NCBI GenBank assembly: GCA_963823515.1
Contig: CAWGMB010000019.1
Coordinates: 558,001 to 622,000 of the forward strand
DNA length: 64,000 nt
Reading direction: 5' to 3'
Origin: Miltoncostaea sp963823515
GTDB taxonomy: Bacteria; Actinomycetota; Thermoleophilia; Miltoncostaeales; Miltoncostaeaceae
Shown here piece after piece: positions 29,591 to 38,504 of the stretch (its first letter is position 1; each line of letters begins with the position of its first letter). The position numbers and the translations under genes were made by a program. The notes beneath the pieces are model-generated. The model was not told the origin of the DNA, ran no database searches, and saw only the letters and a program-made list of their open reading frames with translations.

Positions 29591-30765
29591 CAGCCCGGCT
29601 CCTCGCCGGACTGCTCCGCCGCCGCCATGGCCTCGGCGAACGCGGCGGCCTGGGCCGGCGAGAGCGCCCTGCCCTCGCGCCGGTGCCAGTCGCCGTAGAG
29701 GTCGCCGATCGCCTCGCCGCCCTCGGCTCCGGGCTCGGCCGCCCCCTCGGCCTCCTCCTGGCCCTGCGGGTAGACCGGCTCAACCCGCAGGGCGCCCGGG
29801 ACGTCGTCGCGCACCCGCCTCACGAGGTCCATGACCGGCGCGTCCAACTCGACCGCGCAGGCGAACCACGCCCCCGGATGCGCGGCGGCCATCTCCCCCA
29901 ACCGGTCGAGCGGTCCGCGCAGCGACACCAGCGGCCGCGCGGCGGTGACGGGCTCCAGGCGCGTCACGGTGCGGTCTCCCGCGATCTCCACCAGGCAGGC
30001 GCTCGGCTCCAGGCCCTCGTCGCTGAAGTCGAGGGCGAGGGGGCTGCCCGCGTAGCGCCCGGGCGCGGCAAGGCCGGGGATCGACTGGGGCCGGTGCACG
30101 TGTCCGAGCGCGATGTAGTCGAGGTCGGCCGGCAGCGCCGCCGAGGAGACCGCGTAGGTGATGCCCATGGTCAGCTCGCGCTCCCCGCCCCCCGCCTTCG
30201 CGCGATCGACCATCAGGTGGCCCACCAGCACGGCGGCACCTCCGTCGCGGCGCCGGCGCGCCAGCGCCTCGTCGGCGTAGCCGCGGATCACGGAGGCCAC
30301 CAGGTCGGCGTAGCGGATGCGCGCATCCTGGACGCTGGCGCCCGCGTCGAGCGCCATGCGCCCCGGCTCCGGCCAGGGCAACAGCGCGGCGTGGAGCGGC
30401 CCGGAGGCGGTCTGCAGCGTCACCACCGCATCCGGGCCCGGGCGCACGCGCCCCGCGACGTGGATGCCCGATGCGGCGAGGTGGGGCGCGAGGTGTATCC
30501 AGAGATCCGGGTCGTCGTGGTTGCCCGCCACGGCGAGAACCGGGGCGACCCGCGCGAGGCGCTCCATCGCGCGCAGGCAGGCGCCGAAGGCGGCCGGGTC
30601 AACGATGCGCCGGTCGAGCAGGTCGCCCGCCACGATCACCGCGTCGACGCGCTCGCGCTCGGCCATCTCGGCGATCTCCGCGAGGGCCGCCTCGGCCTCG
30701 TCCATCCGCTCCACGCCGAACAGGCGCTTGCCCAGGTGCCAGTCGCCCGTGTGCAGGAGCTTCAT
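29590..30765 (-). CDS. sbcD: SbcD/Mre11-type exonuclease
   Basis: This 391-aa calcineurin-type phosphoesterase is the nuclease subunit that works with SbcC on double-strand ends and hairpins. The metal-site motifs are complete: TGDWHLGK, VAGDLLDRR, VAGNHDDPD, LVGHLMVDRAK and LGHVHRPQ. The C-terminal capping domain and a Glu-rich linker (EEAEGAAEPGAEGGE) follow. The stop overlaps the sbcC start by one base (TGATG). It lies 19 bp downstream of herA, so the four genes form one unit. Confidence 0.95.
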   Translation of the reverse strand: MKLLHTGDWHLGKRLFGVERMDEAEAALAEIAEMAERERVDAVIVAGDLLDRRIVDPAAFGACLRAMERLARVAPVLAVAGNHDDPDLWIHLAPHLAASGIHVAGRVRPGPDAVVTLQTASGPLHAALLPWPEPGRMALDAGASVQDARIRYADLVASVIRGYADEALARRRRDGGAAVLVGHLMVDRAKAGGGERELTMGITYAVSSAALPADLDYIALGHVHRPQSIPGLAAPGRYAGSPLALDFSDEGLEPSACLVEIAGDRTVTRLEPVTAARPLVSLRGPLDRLGEMAAAHPGAWFACAVELDAPVMDLVRRVRDDVPGALRVEPVYPQGQEEAEGAAEPGAEGGEAIGDLYGDWHRREGRALSPAQAAAFAEAMAAAEQSGEEPG

Positions 30766-30784
30766 GCCGCGCTCGTGACGGGGG

Positions 30785-32530
30785 CTATCCGAACTCCGCG
30801 ATCGCCGCGTCGGCCCGGGCGCCGGTGGAGACCTCGCCCGAGGTGGTCGCCCAGGGTGGGAAGGGGATCTCGACGGCGATCGGCGCCGGTACGCTCGGCT
30901 GGCTCAGCAGCACGCGGCCCTGCATCAGCAGGCGCGCCCGCGCCCGCGCCGCCGGCCCCAGCCAGCCGTACTCGCTGCGCTCGGCCTCGGCCGCATCGAG
31001 GCGGCCGGCGATCCGGATGGCGGCGTTCTGAGTGATCTCCGACGCGACGAGCGACGCCTGCTGCTGGGCGCCGACCAGGATCACGCCCAGCGAGCGGCCG
31101 CGTTGCGCGATGTCGATCAGGGTGTCCTTGATGGGGGAGTCGCCCTCGCGCGGGGCGTACTTGTTGAGCTCGTCGAGCACGACGAACTCGATCGGGTCGC
31201 GCGTCCCGGCCTCCTTCGCGCTGAAGGTCTGCGCCAGCAGGGTGCCCACCACGAAGCGCTGGGCGAAGTCGTGCAGGCGCGCGAGGTGCACCACCGCGAC
31301 CGGCGGCTCGTCCTCGGCCGCGTCGCCGCGCGGGATGGGCGACGCGTCGGAGCGCACCAGGCCGCGCAGGCGCCCCGCCGCGCTCTCGAGCCGCCGCACG
31401 AAGGCGCCGATCGTGCCCGAGGCCGCGCGCCCGGTCCACGCGCCGCCGCCGTCCTCGGCGTCGAGCTCGGCGACCAGCCACTCCACCAGCCCGTCCAGGT
31501 CGTGGAAGGGGCCGGCCATCAGATCCCCCACCGGACGCGCCGCACGGTGCGCGGGCGCGCCCTCGGCCGGGCCCGAGAGCAGGCCCACCGCCCCGGGATG
31601 GTCGAGGACGGGCACGGCGCGCCTCAACAGCTCCCCGCGGACCCGCTCCTCCACGAAGCTGAGCTGGTTGCGCATGTCCGAGGCGTCCGAGAAGCAGAAC
31701 CGGAGCAGGCCCTGCAGGACGAACTCGTGCGGCGTCCAGCCGAAGACGCGCACGCCGTCGTGGCGCGACTCGCAGCTCGGCAGGCGGTGGTCGTCGCGGC
31801 GCGGGGGCGCCCAGAACGCGACGTCGGGGAAGCCGCCCACGTCCTCCAGGCCGAGGCGCCGCCAGCGGTCGTCGAGGTCCCCCCGGTCGGCCTTCGCCGC
31901 GTAGGTCCGGTTGGGCTCGTCGAGGAACAGGAGGTCCTCGCCCTTGACGTTGAACAGCAGGACGCGCACCCGGCGGCGCATGTCCGGGTGGGCCAGCAGG
32001 AGCCGGATCAGGGCGAGCGCGGTGCTGGTCTTGGTGGCCACGCCACTGATGCCCGAGATCGAGACGTGCCCGCCCTTGGTTCCGTCGAGGAAGTCGAGGT
32101 CGATGTGGATCGGCTGGCCGTCGCGGCCGAAGCCGAGAGCGAGCTTGCGGTCCATCGTGTCCTCGTAGAGCGCCAGCTCGCGCTCGCGCCCCGCCGCGCG
32201 GCGCACGGGAGATCCCGGGTGCGGCGCCACCCAGCGCTCGGGGTTGACGCGCATCACCTGCACGTCGGCCGTGCGCACGAGCTCCCCGGGCATCTCGCCC
32301 GCGGCGATCACCATCGAGTCGGAGGGCATGCTCGCGCCCTCGTGCAGCGCGTAGGACTCGGTGACGATGCCGTAGGTGGTGACCTCGACGGCCGGGTCGG
32401 GGGTGGTCACCGCGACCAGGTCGTCCACCTCGAGGGACTGGCCGTCGCGCAGCCCCACCTGGAAGGCCTGGCTGCTGGAGGCCTGGTGGCCCAGGACGAC
32501 GCCGACGCCGGCGGCCCCCCCGGTGGTCAC
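30785..32530 (-). CDS. herA: HerA-type DNA translocase/helicase ATPase
   Basis: This 581-aa protein starts at GTG 32530, which overlaps the nurA stop (GTGA). A HAS-barrel-like N-terminal part (GVVLGHQASSSQAFQVGL) precedes the RecA-like core. The Walker A region is SGISGVATKTSTALALIRL: the Gly before Lys is Thr, a variant I recall from some bacterial HerA-like proteins. Walker B is FVVLDELNKYAP, followed by SLGVILVGAQQQASLVASEI with sensor-like residues and an Arg-rich end. HerA forms a hexamer that drives NurA nuclease along DNA. A much longer open frame exists upstream, but it runs out of frame through nurA and is not used. Confidence 0.88.
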   Translation of the reverse strand: MTTGGAAGVGVVLGHQASSSQAFQVGLRDGQSLEVDDLVAVTTPDPAVEVTTYGIVTESYALHEGASMPSDSMVIAAGEMPGELVRTADVQVMRVNPERWVAPHPGSPVRRAAGRERELALYEDTMDRKLALGFGRDGQPIHIDLDFLDGTKGGHVSISGISGVATKTSTALALIRLLLAHPDMRRRVRVLLFNVKGEDLLFLDEPNRTYAAKADRGDLDDRWRRLGLEDVGGFPDVAFWAPPRRDDHRLPSCESRHDGVRVFGWTPHEFVLQGLLRFCFSDASDMRNQLSFVEERVRGELLRRAVPVLDHPGAVGLLSGPAEGAPAHRAARPVGDLMAGPFHDLDGLVEWLVAELDAEDGGGAWTGRAASGTIGAFVRRLESAAGRLRGLVRSDASPIPRGDAAEDEPPVAVVHLARLHDFAQRFVVGTLLAQTFSAKEAGTRDPIEFVVLDELNKYAPREGDSPIKDTLIDIAQRGRSLGVILVGAQQQASLVASEITQNAAIRIAGRLDAAEAERSEYGWLGPAARARARLLMQGRVLLSQPSVPAPIAVEIPFPPWATTSGEVSTGARADAAIAEFG

Positions 32531-33519
32531 GCGGCGACCGCGTCGACGTCGGCCACGGCCACCAGGGCCGCGGGCGCCGCGTCGATCCGGGCGGCCACCG
32601 CTGCGCGCCGCACGGCGCGCAGCGCCAGGCGCCGGTCGCCCATCCGCCGGCGCATCTGCGCCTCGAGACCGGCGATCGGGGAGAGGTTCTGGGGCGCCCG
32701 GGGGTCGCGGTGGGGCCGCCCGGCGAAGCGCGGCAGCTCCGAGGTGGCCCGGTCGGCCAGGCGCCGCGCCTCGGCCACGCCGGCCGATCGCGCCACCTCT
32801 CCGCGCAGGATCCCCGCCCAGCCGGCGCAGCCGGCTCCCGGCAGCCGCTGGTACCAGCTGAGGCGGTCCTCGCCGATGGCGAACAGGGGCGTGCGCTGGC
32901 CGACGCCCAGCGCGATCACGGTGCGGGCCTCCTCGAAGGGGAGGTACATGCGGTGGTGGCTCTTGATGGCGCCCACGACCGGGCCTGCGGCATCGCGCAG
33001 GAACGAGAGCCGCCCGTCGAGCACGATCAGGCGGTCCGGGTGGGCGAGACGCTCGGCGAGGGCGAGCTCCATCTCCTGGCGGAACTGGCCGACGCGCCGA
33101 GCGATGCCGGTCGCCTCGCGCGCCGCCCCGGTGCGGGGCTCCCACGAGAAGCCCCCGGTGGGCGGCAGTTCCACCAGGCGCTCGCCGACGGTGAGGATCG
33201 ACCGGCGCACGCTGAGCCCCTCGATCGTGGCCTGCCGGCCCGCCCCGGCCAGCACGGCGCCGGCAGCCACGGCGAAGGCCGCGCCCGGCAGCGGCTCGGG
33301 GTCGCCGTCGGCGGTGATCGTGAGCCACGCCTCGACCTGCTGGGCCCCGTCGATGAAGGCGAGCTCGCCCCCGGCCGGCCCCTCAGGCGTCAGGGCCCCC
33401 CAGTCGATGCCCTCGATCCCGGTGTTGACCGGGGCCGCCTCCGCCTCGGACGGGTCCATCCCGGGGCCGTAGGAGGCGTCGGAGACGTGGATCGAGGGAT
33501 GGGATGCAGGGGCGTCCAC
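32527..33519 (-). CDS. nurA: NurA-like nuclease
   Basis: This 330-aa protein is recognised as NurA by AFIDGAQQVEAW near residue 54 (metal-binding Asp of the RNase-H-like core), VLDGRLSF (second acidic segment), SHHRMYLPF, and the C-terminal block RPHRDPRAPQNLSPIAGLE followed by GDRRLALRAVRRA. NurA is a 5'-3' exonuclease/endonuclease that is loaded on and activated by HerA, encoded directly downstream with a 4-bp overlap. An internal ATG (residue 21) is an alternative start. Function at DNA breaks is inferred from the partner genes sbcD and sbcC. Confidence 0.85.
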   Translation of the reverse strand: MDAPASHPSIHVSDASYGPGMDPSEAEAAPVNTGIEGIDWGALTPEGPAGGELAFIDGAQQVEAWLTITADGDPEPLPGAAFAVAAGAVLAGAGRQATIEGLSVRRSILTVGERLVELPPTGGFSWEPRTGAAREATGIARRVGQFRQEMELALAERLAHPDRLIVLDGRLSFLRDAAGPVVGAIKSHHRMYLPFEEARTVIALGVGQRTPLFAIGEDRLSWYQRLPGAGCAGWAGILRGEVARSAGVAEARRLADRATSELPRFAGRPHRDPRAPQNLSPIAGLEAQMRRRMGDRRLALRAVRRAAVAARIDAAPAALVAVADVDAVAA

Positions 33520-33637
33520 GACACTGACTGTAGAGCGACGCCCGGACGCGCCCCCGCCGCGGCGGCACGCTATCGTCGCTCAAGCCGGCCGTGCGACGGT
33601 CGATGCGGGGCGGACTGCGGAGAGGGAGGTCGGACAC

Positions 33638-34315
33638 GTGAACAAGCGATACATCCTCGGCGCGATCGCCGCCGTGATCGTGGTGGTGGGGGTCCTCGTG
33701 GGCCTCAGCGTCCTCGGCGACGACGACGACGGGGCCGTCTCCGGCATCACCGGCGTGAGCACGGTGCAGCAGGAGCTCGCCGGGCTGACCCAGTCCGGCT
33801 CGACGCTCGGCGAGGCCGACGCCCCCGTCGAGATCACCGAGTACGGCGACACCTCGTGCCCGATCTGCAAGGACGCGTCGGAGACCTCGATCCCCGAGGT
33901 GATCGACCAGTTCGTGCGCACCGGTAAGGCCAAGCTCGTCTTCCGCCCGGTCGCGTTCATCAGCCCGAGCTCCGAGCGCGGCGCGCTCGGCGCCGAGGCG
34001 GCGGCCAAGCAGGACGCGATGTGGACCTTCGTAGAGACCGTCTACGCCAACCAGGGCCCCGAGACCAAGGACTGGCTCACCGACGACCTCCTGCGCGAGC
34101 TGGTCGCGAAGATCGGCCTCGACGTGGATCAGTGGCAGAAGGACTACGAGTCGGAGGCCGTGGCGAGCGCCTTCTTCGACGCGGACGCCGCGTGGCAGGC
34201 GTCCGGCGGCACGGGCACACCGCACTTCGTGATCAAGGGGCCCAACGGCACCAAGGTCTTCGACGGCGCGGCGGGCATCTCGCAGTTCGAGGAGGCGATC
34301 GCCCAGGTCTCCTGA
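33638..34315 (+). CDS. Membrane-anchored DsbA/thioredoxin-fold disulphide oxidoreductase
   Basis: This 225-aa protein has one N-terminal membrane segment (RYILGAIAAVIVVVGVLVGL), then an acidic linker and an extracytoplasmic thioredoxin fold. YGDTSCPICKDASE holds the CxxC redox pair, an alpha-helical insert follows, and SGGTGTPHFVI holds the cis-Pro loop. It belongs to the DsbA/BdbD-like group that oxidises or isomerises disulphides in exported proteins. Targets are plausible in this very genome, for example the Cys-pair INQRI proteins, but that link is only inference. The start is GTG with GGGAGG 10 bases upstream. It is divergent from nurA. Confidence 0.88.
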   Translation: MNKRYILGAIAAVIVVVGVLVGLSVLGDDDDGAVSGITGVSTVQQELAGLTQSGSTLGEADAPVEITEYGDTSCPICKDASETSIPEVIDQFVRTGKAKLVFRPVAFISPSSERGALGAEAAAKQDAMWTFVETVYANQGPETKDWLTDDLLRELVAKIGLDVDQWQKDYESEAVASAFFDADAAWQASGGTGTPHFVIKGPNGTKVFDGAAGISQFEEAIAQVS

Positions 34316-34381
34316 GCGGATCGGCCGGGCGCTCCCGGTTGTCGCGGCGTCCGCTCTCCCGGGGGCCGGACGCCCGGCGAT

Positions 34382-34408
34382 TCAAGTCCGGGGCCCTGGG
34401 TGCGATAG
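34382..34408 (+). promoter_or_regulatory. Sigma-28 (FliA/SigD)-like promoter upstream of cheW
   Basis: TCAAGTCC, 11 bases, then TGCGATAG match the flagellar-sigma consensus TAAAGTTT-N11-GCCGATAA at 10 of 16 positions with exact spacing. The site is 70 bp upstream of the cheW start, which has its own AAGGAGA site. It fits the known control of chemotaxis genes by the motility sigma factor. Confidence 0.45.
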
Positions 34409-34478
34409 GCGGGGTGGTGGGCCACCCGGGCCGGGGGTTGCGCGGTGGCCCCGATCGGATCACGCCAAGGAGACGGAC

Positions 34479-34949
34479 ATGGGGACGACCCTCATCGACG
34501 ACGGGGCCGGGGGCTCGGCCCCGGGCGGGGCGCGCCAGCTGGTGGCGTTCCTCGTGGGCGGCCAGGAGTATGCGGTCGAGATCGCCCGAGTCCAGGAGAT
34601 CATCCGCTACACCGCCCCCCGCCCGGTCTCGGGGGCGCGCCCGGGCGTACAGGGGCTGATCAACCTCCGCGGCAGGCTCATCCCCGTGGTCGACCTGCAC
34701 GGGATGCTCGGCGCGGGGGGGGAGCGGGGCGACGCGGCCAAGATCGTCGTCGTGGAGATCGGCGACAGCACCCTCGGCATGGAGGTCGACGACGTGCGCG
34801 AGGTGCTGACGGTCGACGCCGCGCAGTGCGAGGCCGCACCCGACGGCACCACCACCGGCGCCGGGGTCATCGACGCGGTCGTGAAGCTCGAGGGACGCCT
34901 GCTGGTGATCATCGACCTGGACCGCATGTTCGGCGACACCGCCGGCTGA
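34479..34949 (+). CDS. cheW: CheW chemotaxis coupling protein
   Basis: This 156-aa protein has the CheW fold: QLVAFLVGGQEYAVEIARVQ, then EIIRYTAP, GLINLRGRLIPVVDLHGML (the receptor/CheA contact signature), TLGMEVDDVREVLTV and RLLVIIDLDRMF. It bridges chemoreceptors and the kinase CheA. No cheA, receptor or flagellar gene is near, so it is an orphan here. AAGGAGA lies 6 bases before the ATG. A sigma-28-like promoter is upstream. It converges on the P-type ATPase gene with a 30-bp gap. Confidence 0.92.
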   Translation: MGTTLIDDGAGGSAPGGARQLVAFLVGGQEYAVEIARVQEIIRYTAPRPVSGARPGVQGLINLRGRLIPVVDLHGMLGAGGERGDAAKIVVVEIGDSTLGMEVDDVREVLTVDAAQCEAAPDGTTTGAGVIDAVVKLEGRLLVIIDLDRMFGDTAG

Positions 34950-34979
34950 GCCGGCTTCAGGCGGAGAGCGGGCTCGCGA

Positions 34980-37376
34980 TCACCCCGGCGCGCCCGGCCC
35001 ACCGGGCGGGGTCGCCTCGGCGCGGGGCCACACCGGCAGGAAGCGCTCGTCCGTGAGCGCGAGGCCGCCCGCCGCGACCGCGGTCCCGATGAGCGAGCAG
35101 AGCACGATCGCCGGGTCGGGGGCCGCCACCTCGAAGAAGTCGCGCCAACCCGGCAGCGACAGCACGATCAGGTAGAGCGCCAGCAGCGCCAGGCACAGGA
35201 TGCTGACGGTGAAGCCGCGCACCCGGCTCGAGGACTCGAGCACCACGATCAGGTAGAGGCCGACGATCACGAGCACCGTCGTCGCGACGGTGCGGGCGCG
35301 CAGCTCGCTCATGCCGATCAGGTTGAGCGACAGCAGGAAGCTCGCCACCACGCCGAGGCCGGCGGCCGTGCCCGCGGGTACGGCGAAGCGGGCGAGCTCG
35401 CGCAGGAAGCGGTCCGGCCGCCAGTCCCCGGTGCTCGGGGCGAGAGCCAGGAAGAACGCCGGGATACCGATCGTGATCGCCGAGGCCAGCGTCAGCTGCC
35501 GCGGCAGGAAGGGGTAGCTCTCCGACGACAGCCCCACGGTCAGCACGAGGAATGCCGCGAGGACGGACTTCGCCACGAACAGCTTCGCCACCCGCTGCAG
35601 GTTGCGCAGCACCTTGCGCCCCTCGCGGATCATGGGCGGCAGCGAGGCGAAGCCCCCGGTCACCAGGATCAGGTCGGCGATGCCGCGGGCCATCTGCGAG
35701 CCGCTGCCCTGGGCGATCGCCAGGCGGGACGCCTTCAGCGCCGGGACGTCGTTGACGCCGTCGCCCACCATCACCACGTGCGATCCGTCGGCCGCGAGCG
35801 CCTCCACGAAGCGCTTCTTGCCCTCGGGCGAGATCCGCCCGACCACACCGGTCTCGCGCACGAGCGCCTGCAGCTCCGCCCCGCCCAGCGGCAGGTCGCG
35901 CCCGTCGAGGGGCGCCCCGAGCGGGGGGATGCCGGCGTCCGCGGCGATCGCCGCGACGGTGGCGGGCGCGTCGCCCGAGATGACGCGGATCTCGATGCCC
36001 TGCTCCAGGAGGAAGGCGATCGTCTCGCGAGTGTCGGGCCGCAGCTCCTCGGCCAGCACGACCAGGCCGAGCACGGTGAGGCCGGCCGGTGGAGGGTCAT
36101 CCGGGTGCTGCAGCGACAAGGGCACGTCGGCGGCGGCCAGCGCCAGGACGCGCCGCCCCGCCCCCGCCTCGACGCGCACCCGCTCGGACAGCCGCTCGCC
36201 CAGGCCGAAGTGCTCGGGGGCGCCGAAGACGAAGGTCCGCCCGCCCATGCGCACCCCGCTCCAGCGCCGGCGCGAGGCGAAGGGCACGTTCTCGTCGATC
36301 GGCTCGGCCACGCCGGGCGCGAAGGCGCCGACGGCGTCGAGGGTCGAGGTCCGGCTGGGCGACGACGCCGCGAAACGCCCCAGCAGCGCCGAGAACTCCC
36401 CCTCGGAGACGCCGTCGGCGGGCGCGACGCCCACCACGCGAAGCGCCTCCTCGGTGAGCGTGCCGGTCTTGTCGAGGCAGATGACGTCCACCGAGGCGAG
36501 CGACTCGACGGCGTTCAGCTGCTGGCTGAGGGCCCCGCGGCGGGCCATCCGCAACGTCGCCACGGCGTAGGTGACGGCCACGAGCAGCACGAGGCCCTCC
36601 GGCACGATCGTGATGACGCCGGCCACCGCGGTGGCCACCGACTCCCGCACCGGGTCGTCCTGCTTGATCAGCGACCAGCCCAGCAGGGCGCCGAGCGGCA
36701 CCATCGAGACGCCGAGGATCAGGATCAGCCGGTCCATCGCGTGCTCGAGCGGGGAGCGGGGGTGGCGGAACTCGCGCGCCTCGCCGACCAGTCGCTCGGC
36801 GAAGGTGTCGCCGCCGACCGCGCCGGCCACGTAGGCGCCCGAGCCCTCCACCGCGAACGAACCGGCGCGCACCTCGTCGCCCACGGCGCGGGAGGCCGGC
36901 TCCGATTCGCCCGTGAGGATCGACTCGTCCACCCCGAGCGCCTCGCTGCGCACCAGGCGTCCGTCGGCCACCACCTGGTCCCCGGCGTTCACCACCACCA
37001 GGTCGCCGGGCACCACCTCGGGCACGCCGACGTGCACCGGCCGGCCGTCGCGCACCACCGTCGCGCGCGGCGCGACCAGGGCGGCCAGGCGGTCGAGGCT
37101 CGCCTTGGCGCGCGCCTCCTGCACGATGCCGATTCCGGCGTTGAGGATCAGGATCGCCAGGAAGAGCGCGTCGCGCCAGTCGCCGAAGATGAGCGTGACG
37201 ACGCCGAACACCAGCAGGGTCACGTTGAAGACCGTGAACAGGTTGGCCCGCAGGATGCTCGACCACGACCGGCTCGTGGGGGCGGGCTCCACCTCGCCCC
37301 GCGCGGCGAGCCGCCGCTCCGCCTCGCGCTGCGTGAGGCCCTCGGAGGAGGGCGGCAGGACCTGGGTGGAGGTCAG
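34980..37376 (-). CDS. P-type cation-transporting ATPase, CtpE-like
   Basis: This membrane pump of about 798 aa has DESILTGESEPASRAVG (actuator TGES), ICLDKTGTLTEEAL (phosphorylated Asp), VISGDAPATV, VVMVGDGVNDVPALK (hinge), and IVPEGLVLLVAVTYAV in helix M4. The M4 PEGL pattern and overall order resemble mycobacterial CtpE, a Ca-linked pump. The ion is not provable here. The first GTG (37292) would lose the conserved N-terminus GLTQREAERRLAARG. The in-frame start available is CTG at 37376, three bases after the alanine dehydrogenase stop. There is no ATG, GTG or TTG between and no Shine-Dalgarno site, so coupling is implied. Confidence 0.88.
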   Translation of the reverse strand: MTSTQVLPPSSEGLTQREAERRLAARGEVEPAPTSRSWSSILRANLFTVFNVTLLVFGVVTLIFGDWRDALFLAILILNAGIGIVQEARAKASLDRLAALVAPRATVVRDGRPVHVGVPEVVPGDLVVVNAGDQVVADGRLVRSEALGVDESILTGESEPASRAVGDEVRAGSFAVEGSGAYVAGAVGGDTFAERLVGEAREFRHPRSPLEHAMDRLILILGVSMVPLGALLGWSLIKQDDPVRESVATAVAGVITIVPEGLVLLVAVTYAVATLRMARRGALSQQLNAVESLASVDVICLDKTGTLTEEALRVVGVAPADGVSEGEFSALLGRFAASSPSRTSTLDAVGAFAPGVAEPIDENVPFASRRRWSGVRMGGRTFVFGAPEHFGLGERLSERVRVEAGAGRRVLALAAADVPLSLQHPDDPPPAGLTVLGLVVLAEELRPDTRETIAFLLEQGIEIRVISGDAPATVAAIAADAGIPPLGAPLDGRDLPLGGAELQALVRETGVVGRISPEGKKRFVEALAADGSHVVMVGDGVNDVPALKASRLAIAQGSGSQMARGIADLILVTGGFASLPPMIREGRKVLRNLQRVAKLFVAKSVLAAFLVLTVGLSSESYPFLPRQLTLASAITIGIPAFFLALAPSTGDWRPDRFLRELARFAVPAGTAAGLGVVASFLLSLNLIGMSELRARTVATTVLVIVGLYLIVVLESSSRVRGFTVSILCLALLALYLIVLSLPGWRDFFEVAAPDPAIVLCSLIGTAVAAGGLALTDERFLPVWPRAEATPPGGPGAPG

Positions 37377-37379
37377 AGG

Positions 37380-38471
37380 CTAGTGCCCGGGCGCGCCGGC
37401 CAGGGCCTCCGCCACGGCGGCGTTGACGACCTTGCCGTCGCGCACGTTGACCCCGGGCCGCAGCTCGGGATGCGTGCGCAGGGCCCCGGCAACGCCCTCG
37501 TCGGCGATCCAGGTGATGTGGGGCAGCGTCGCGTTCGCGAGCGCCCGCGTGGCGGTCACCGGTACGGCGCCGGGCATGTTCGCGACGCAGTAGTGCAGGA
37601 CGCCGTCCACCTCGTACACCGGGTCCGAGTGCGTGGTGGGGCGGGTGGTCTCGATGCACCCGCCCTGGTCCACCGCGACGTCCACGATCACCGAGCCACG
37701 GCGCATCAGCCCCAGGGCCTCGCGCGAGATCAGCCGCGGCGCGCGGGCGCCGGGCTGCAGCACGGCGCCGACCACCAGGTCGGCGGTCGGCAGCAGCTCC
37801 TCGATGGCGAGCTGGGTGGAGTGCAGCAGGGTGACGCGGCCGGCCAGGAACATCTCCAGCTCGCGCAGCCGTCCGAGGTCGGTGTCGAGAACGGCCACGT
37901 GCGCCTGCATGCCGGCGGCGACCATCGCGGCGTTGGTGCCGACGATGCCGGCCCCGATCACGACCACCGACCCGGGGGCCACGCCCGCGACGCCCCCGAG
38001 CAGCACCCCGCGCCCGCCCAGGGGGCGCTCCAGATAGCGCGCGCCGGCCTGCACCGAGAGCCTGCCGGCGATCTCGCTCATCGGCGCCAGTAGCGGCAGG
38101 CGCCCGTCGCGGTCCTCCACCGTCTCGTATGCGATGCCGGTGGTGCCGGCACGCCGCAGGGCTCCGGCCACCCCCGGATCGGCCGCGAGGTGGAGGTAGG
38201 TGAACAGCGTCTGGTCGTCGCGCAGGAAGCCGAACTCGCTCGGCTGGGGCTCCTTCACCTTCAGCACCAGCTCGCCCGCCCAGGCGTCCTCGGTCGTGCC
38301 GATGCGCGCGCCCACCCGCTCGAAGGCGCCGTCGAGGATGCCCGAGCCCGCGCCCGCGCCGCGCTCCACCCAGACCTCGTGCCCGCGGCGCGTCAGCTCG
38401 CGCGCGCCCGCCGGGGTGAGCGCGACCCGGTACTCATCGGTCTTGACCTCCGCCGGAACGCCGATCCTCAT
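37380..38471 (-). CDS. ald: Alanine dehydrogenase
   Basis: This 363-aa NAD-dependent enzyme interconverts L-alanine and pyruvate plus ammonia. The N-terminus MRIGVPAEVKTDEYRVALTP is diagnostic. LVLKVKEPQ holds the substrate Lys, FTYLHLAAD the catalytic His, VVVIGAGIVGTNAA the NAD loop, and VDVAVDQGGCIETTRPT the family signature. Length is normal. It lies between the trypsin-like protease (33 bp upstream) and the P-type ATPase, all in one direction. Confidence 0.95.
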   Translation of the reverse strand: MRIGVPAEVKTDEYRVALTPAGARELTRRGHEVWVERGAGAGSGILDGAFERVGARIGTTEDAWAGELVLKVKEPQPSEFGFLRDDQTLFTYLHLAADPGVAGALRRAGTTGIAYETVEDRDGRLPLLAPMSEIAGRLSVQAGARYLERPLGGRGVLLGGVAGVAPGSVVVIGAGIVGTNAAMVAAGMQAHVAVLDTDLGRLRELEMFLAGRVTLLHSTQLAIEELLPTADLVVGAVLQPGARAPRLISREALGLMRRGSVIVDVAVDQGGCIETTRPTTHSDPVYEVDGVLHYCVANMPGAVPVTATRALANATLPHITWIADEGVAGALRTHPELRPGVNVRDGKVVNAAVAEALAGAPGH

Positions 38472-38504
38472 CGCATCCCTCCGCCCTGGGGTCTTCGCGG
38501 CACC

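Noticed and set aside
32030..32080. HerA called inactive because Walker A lacks the last Gly
   Set aside because: The GISGVATKT form is one I recall from bacterial HerA-like proteins, and Walker B and the other motifs are intact.
30785..33328. 847-aa open frame starting inside nurA
   Set aside because: The first about 265 residues are out-of-frame nurA sequence. HerA starts at GTG 32530 in a GTGA overlap.
34365..34400. tRNA-like T-arm (GATTCAAGTC) before cheW
   Set aside because: No anticodon arm, D-arm or matching acceptor stem can be folded around it. It is better read as part of a promoter.
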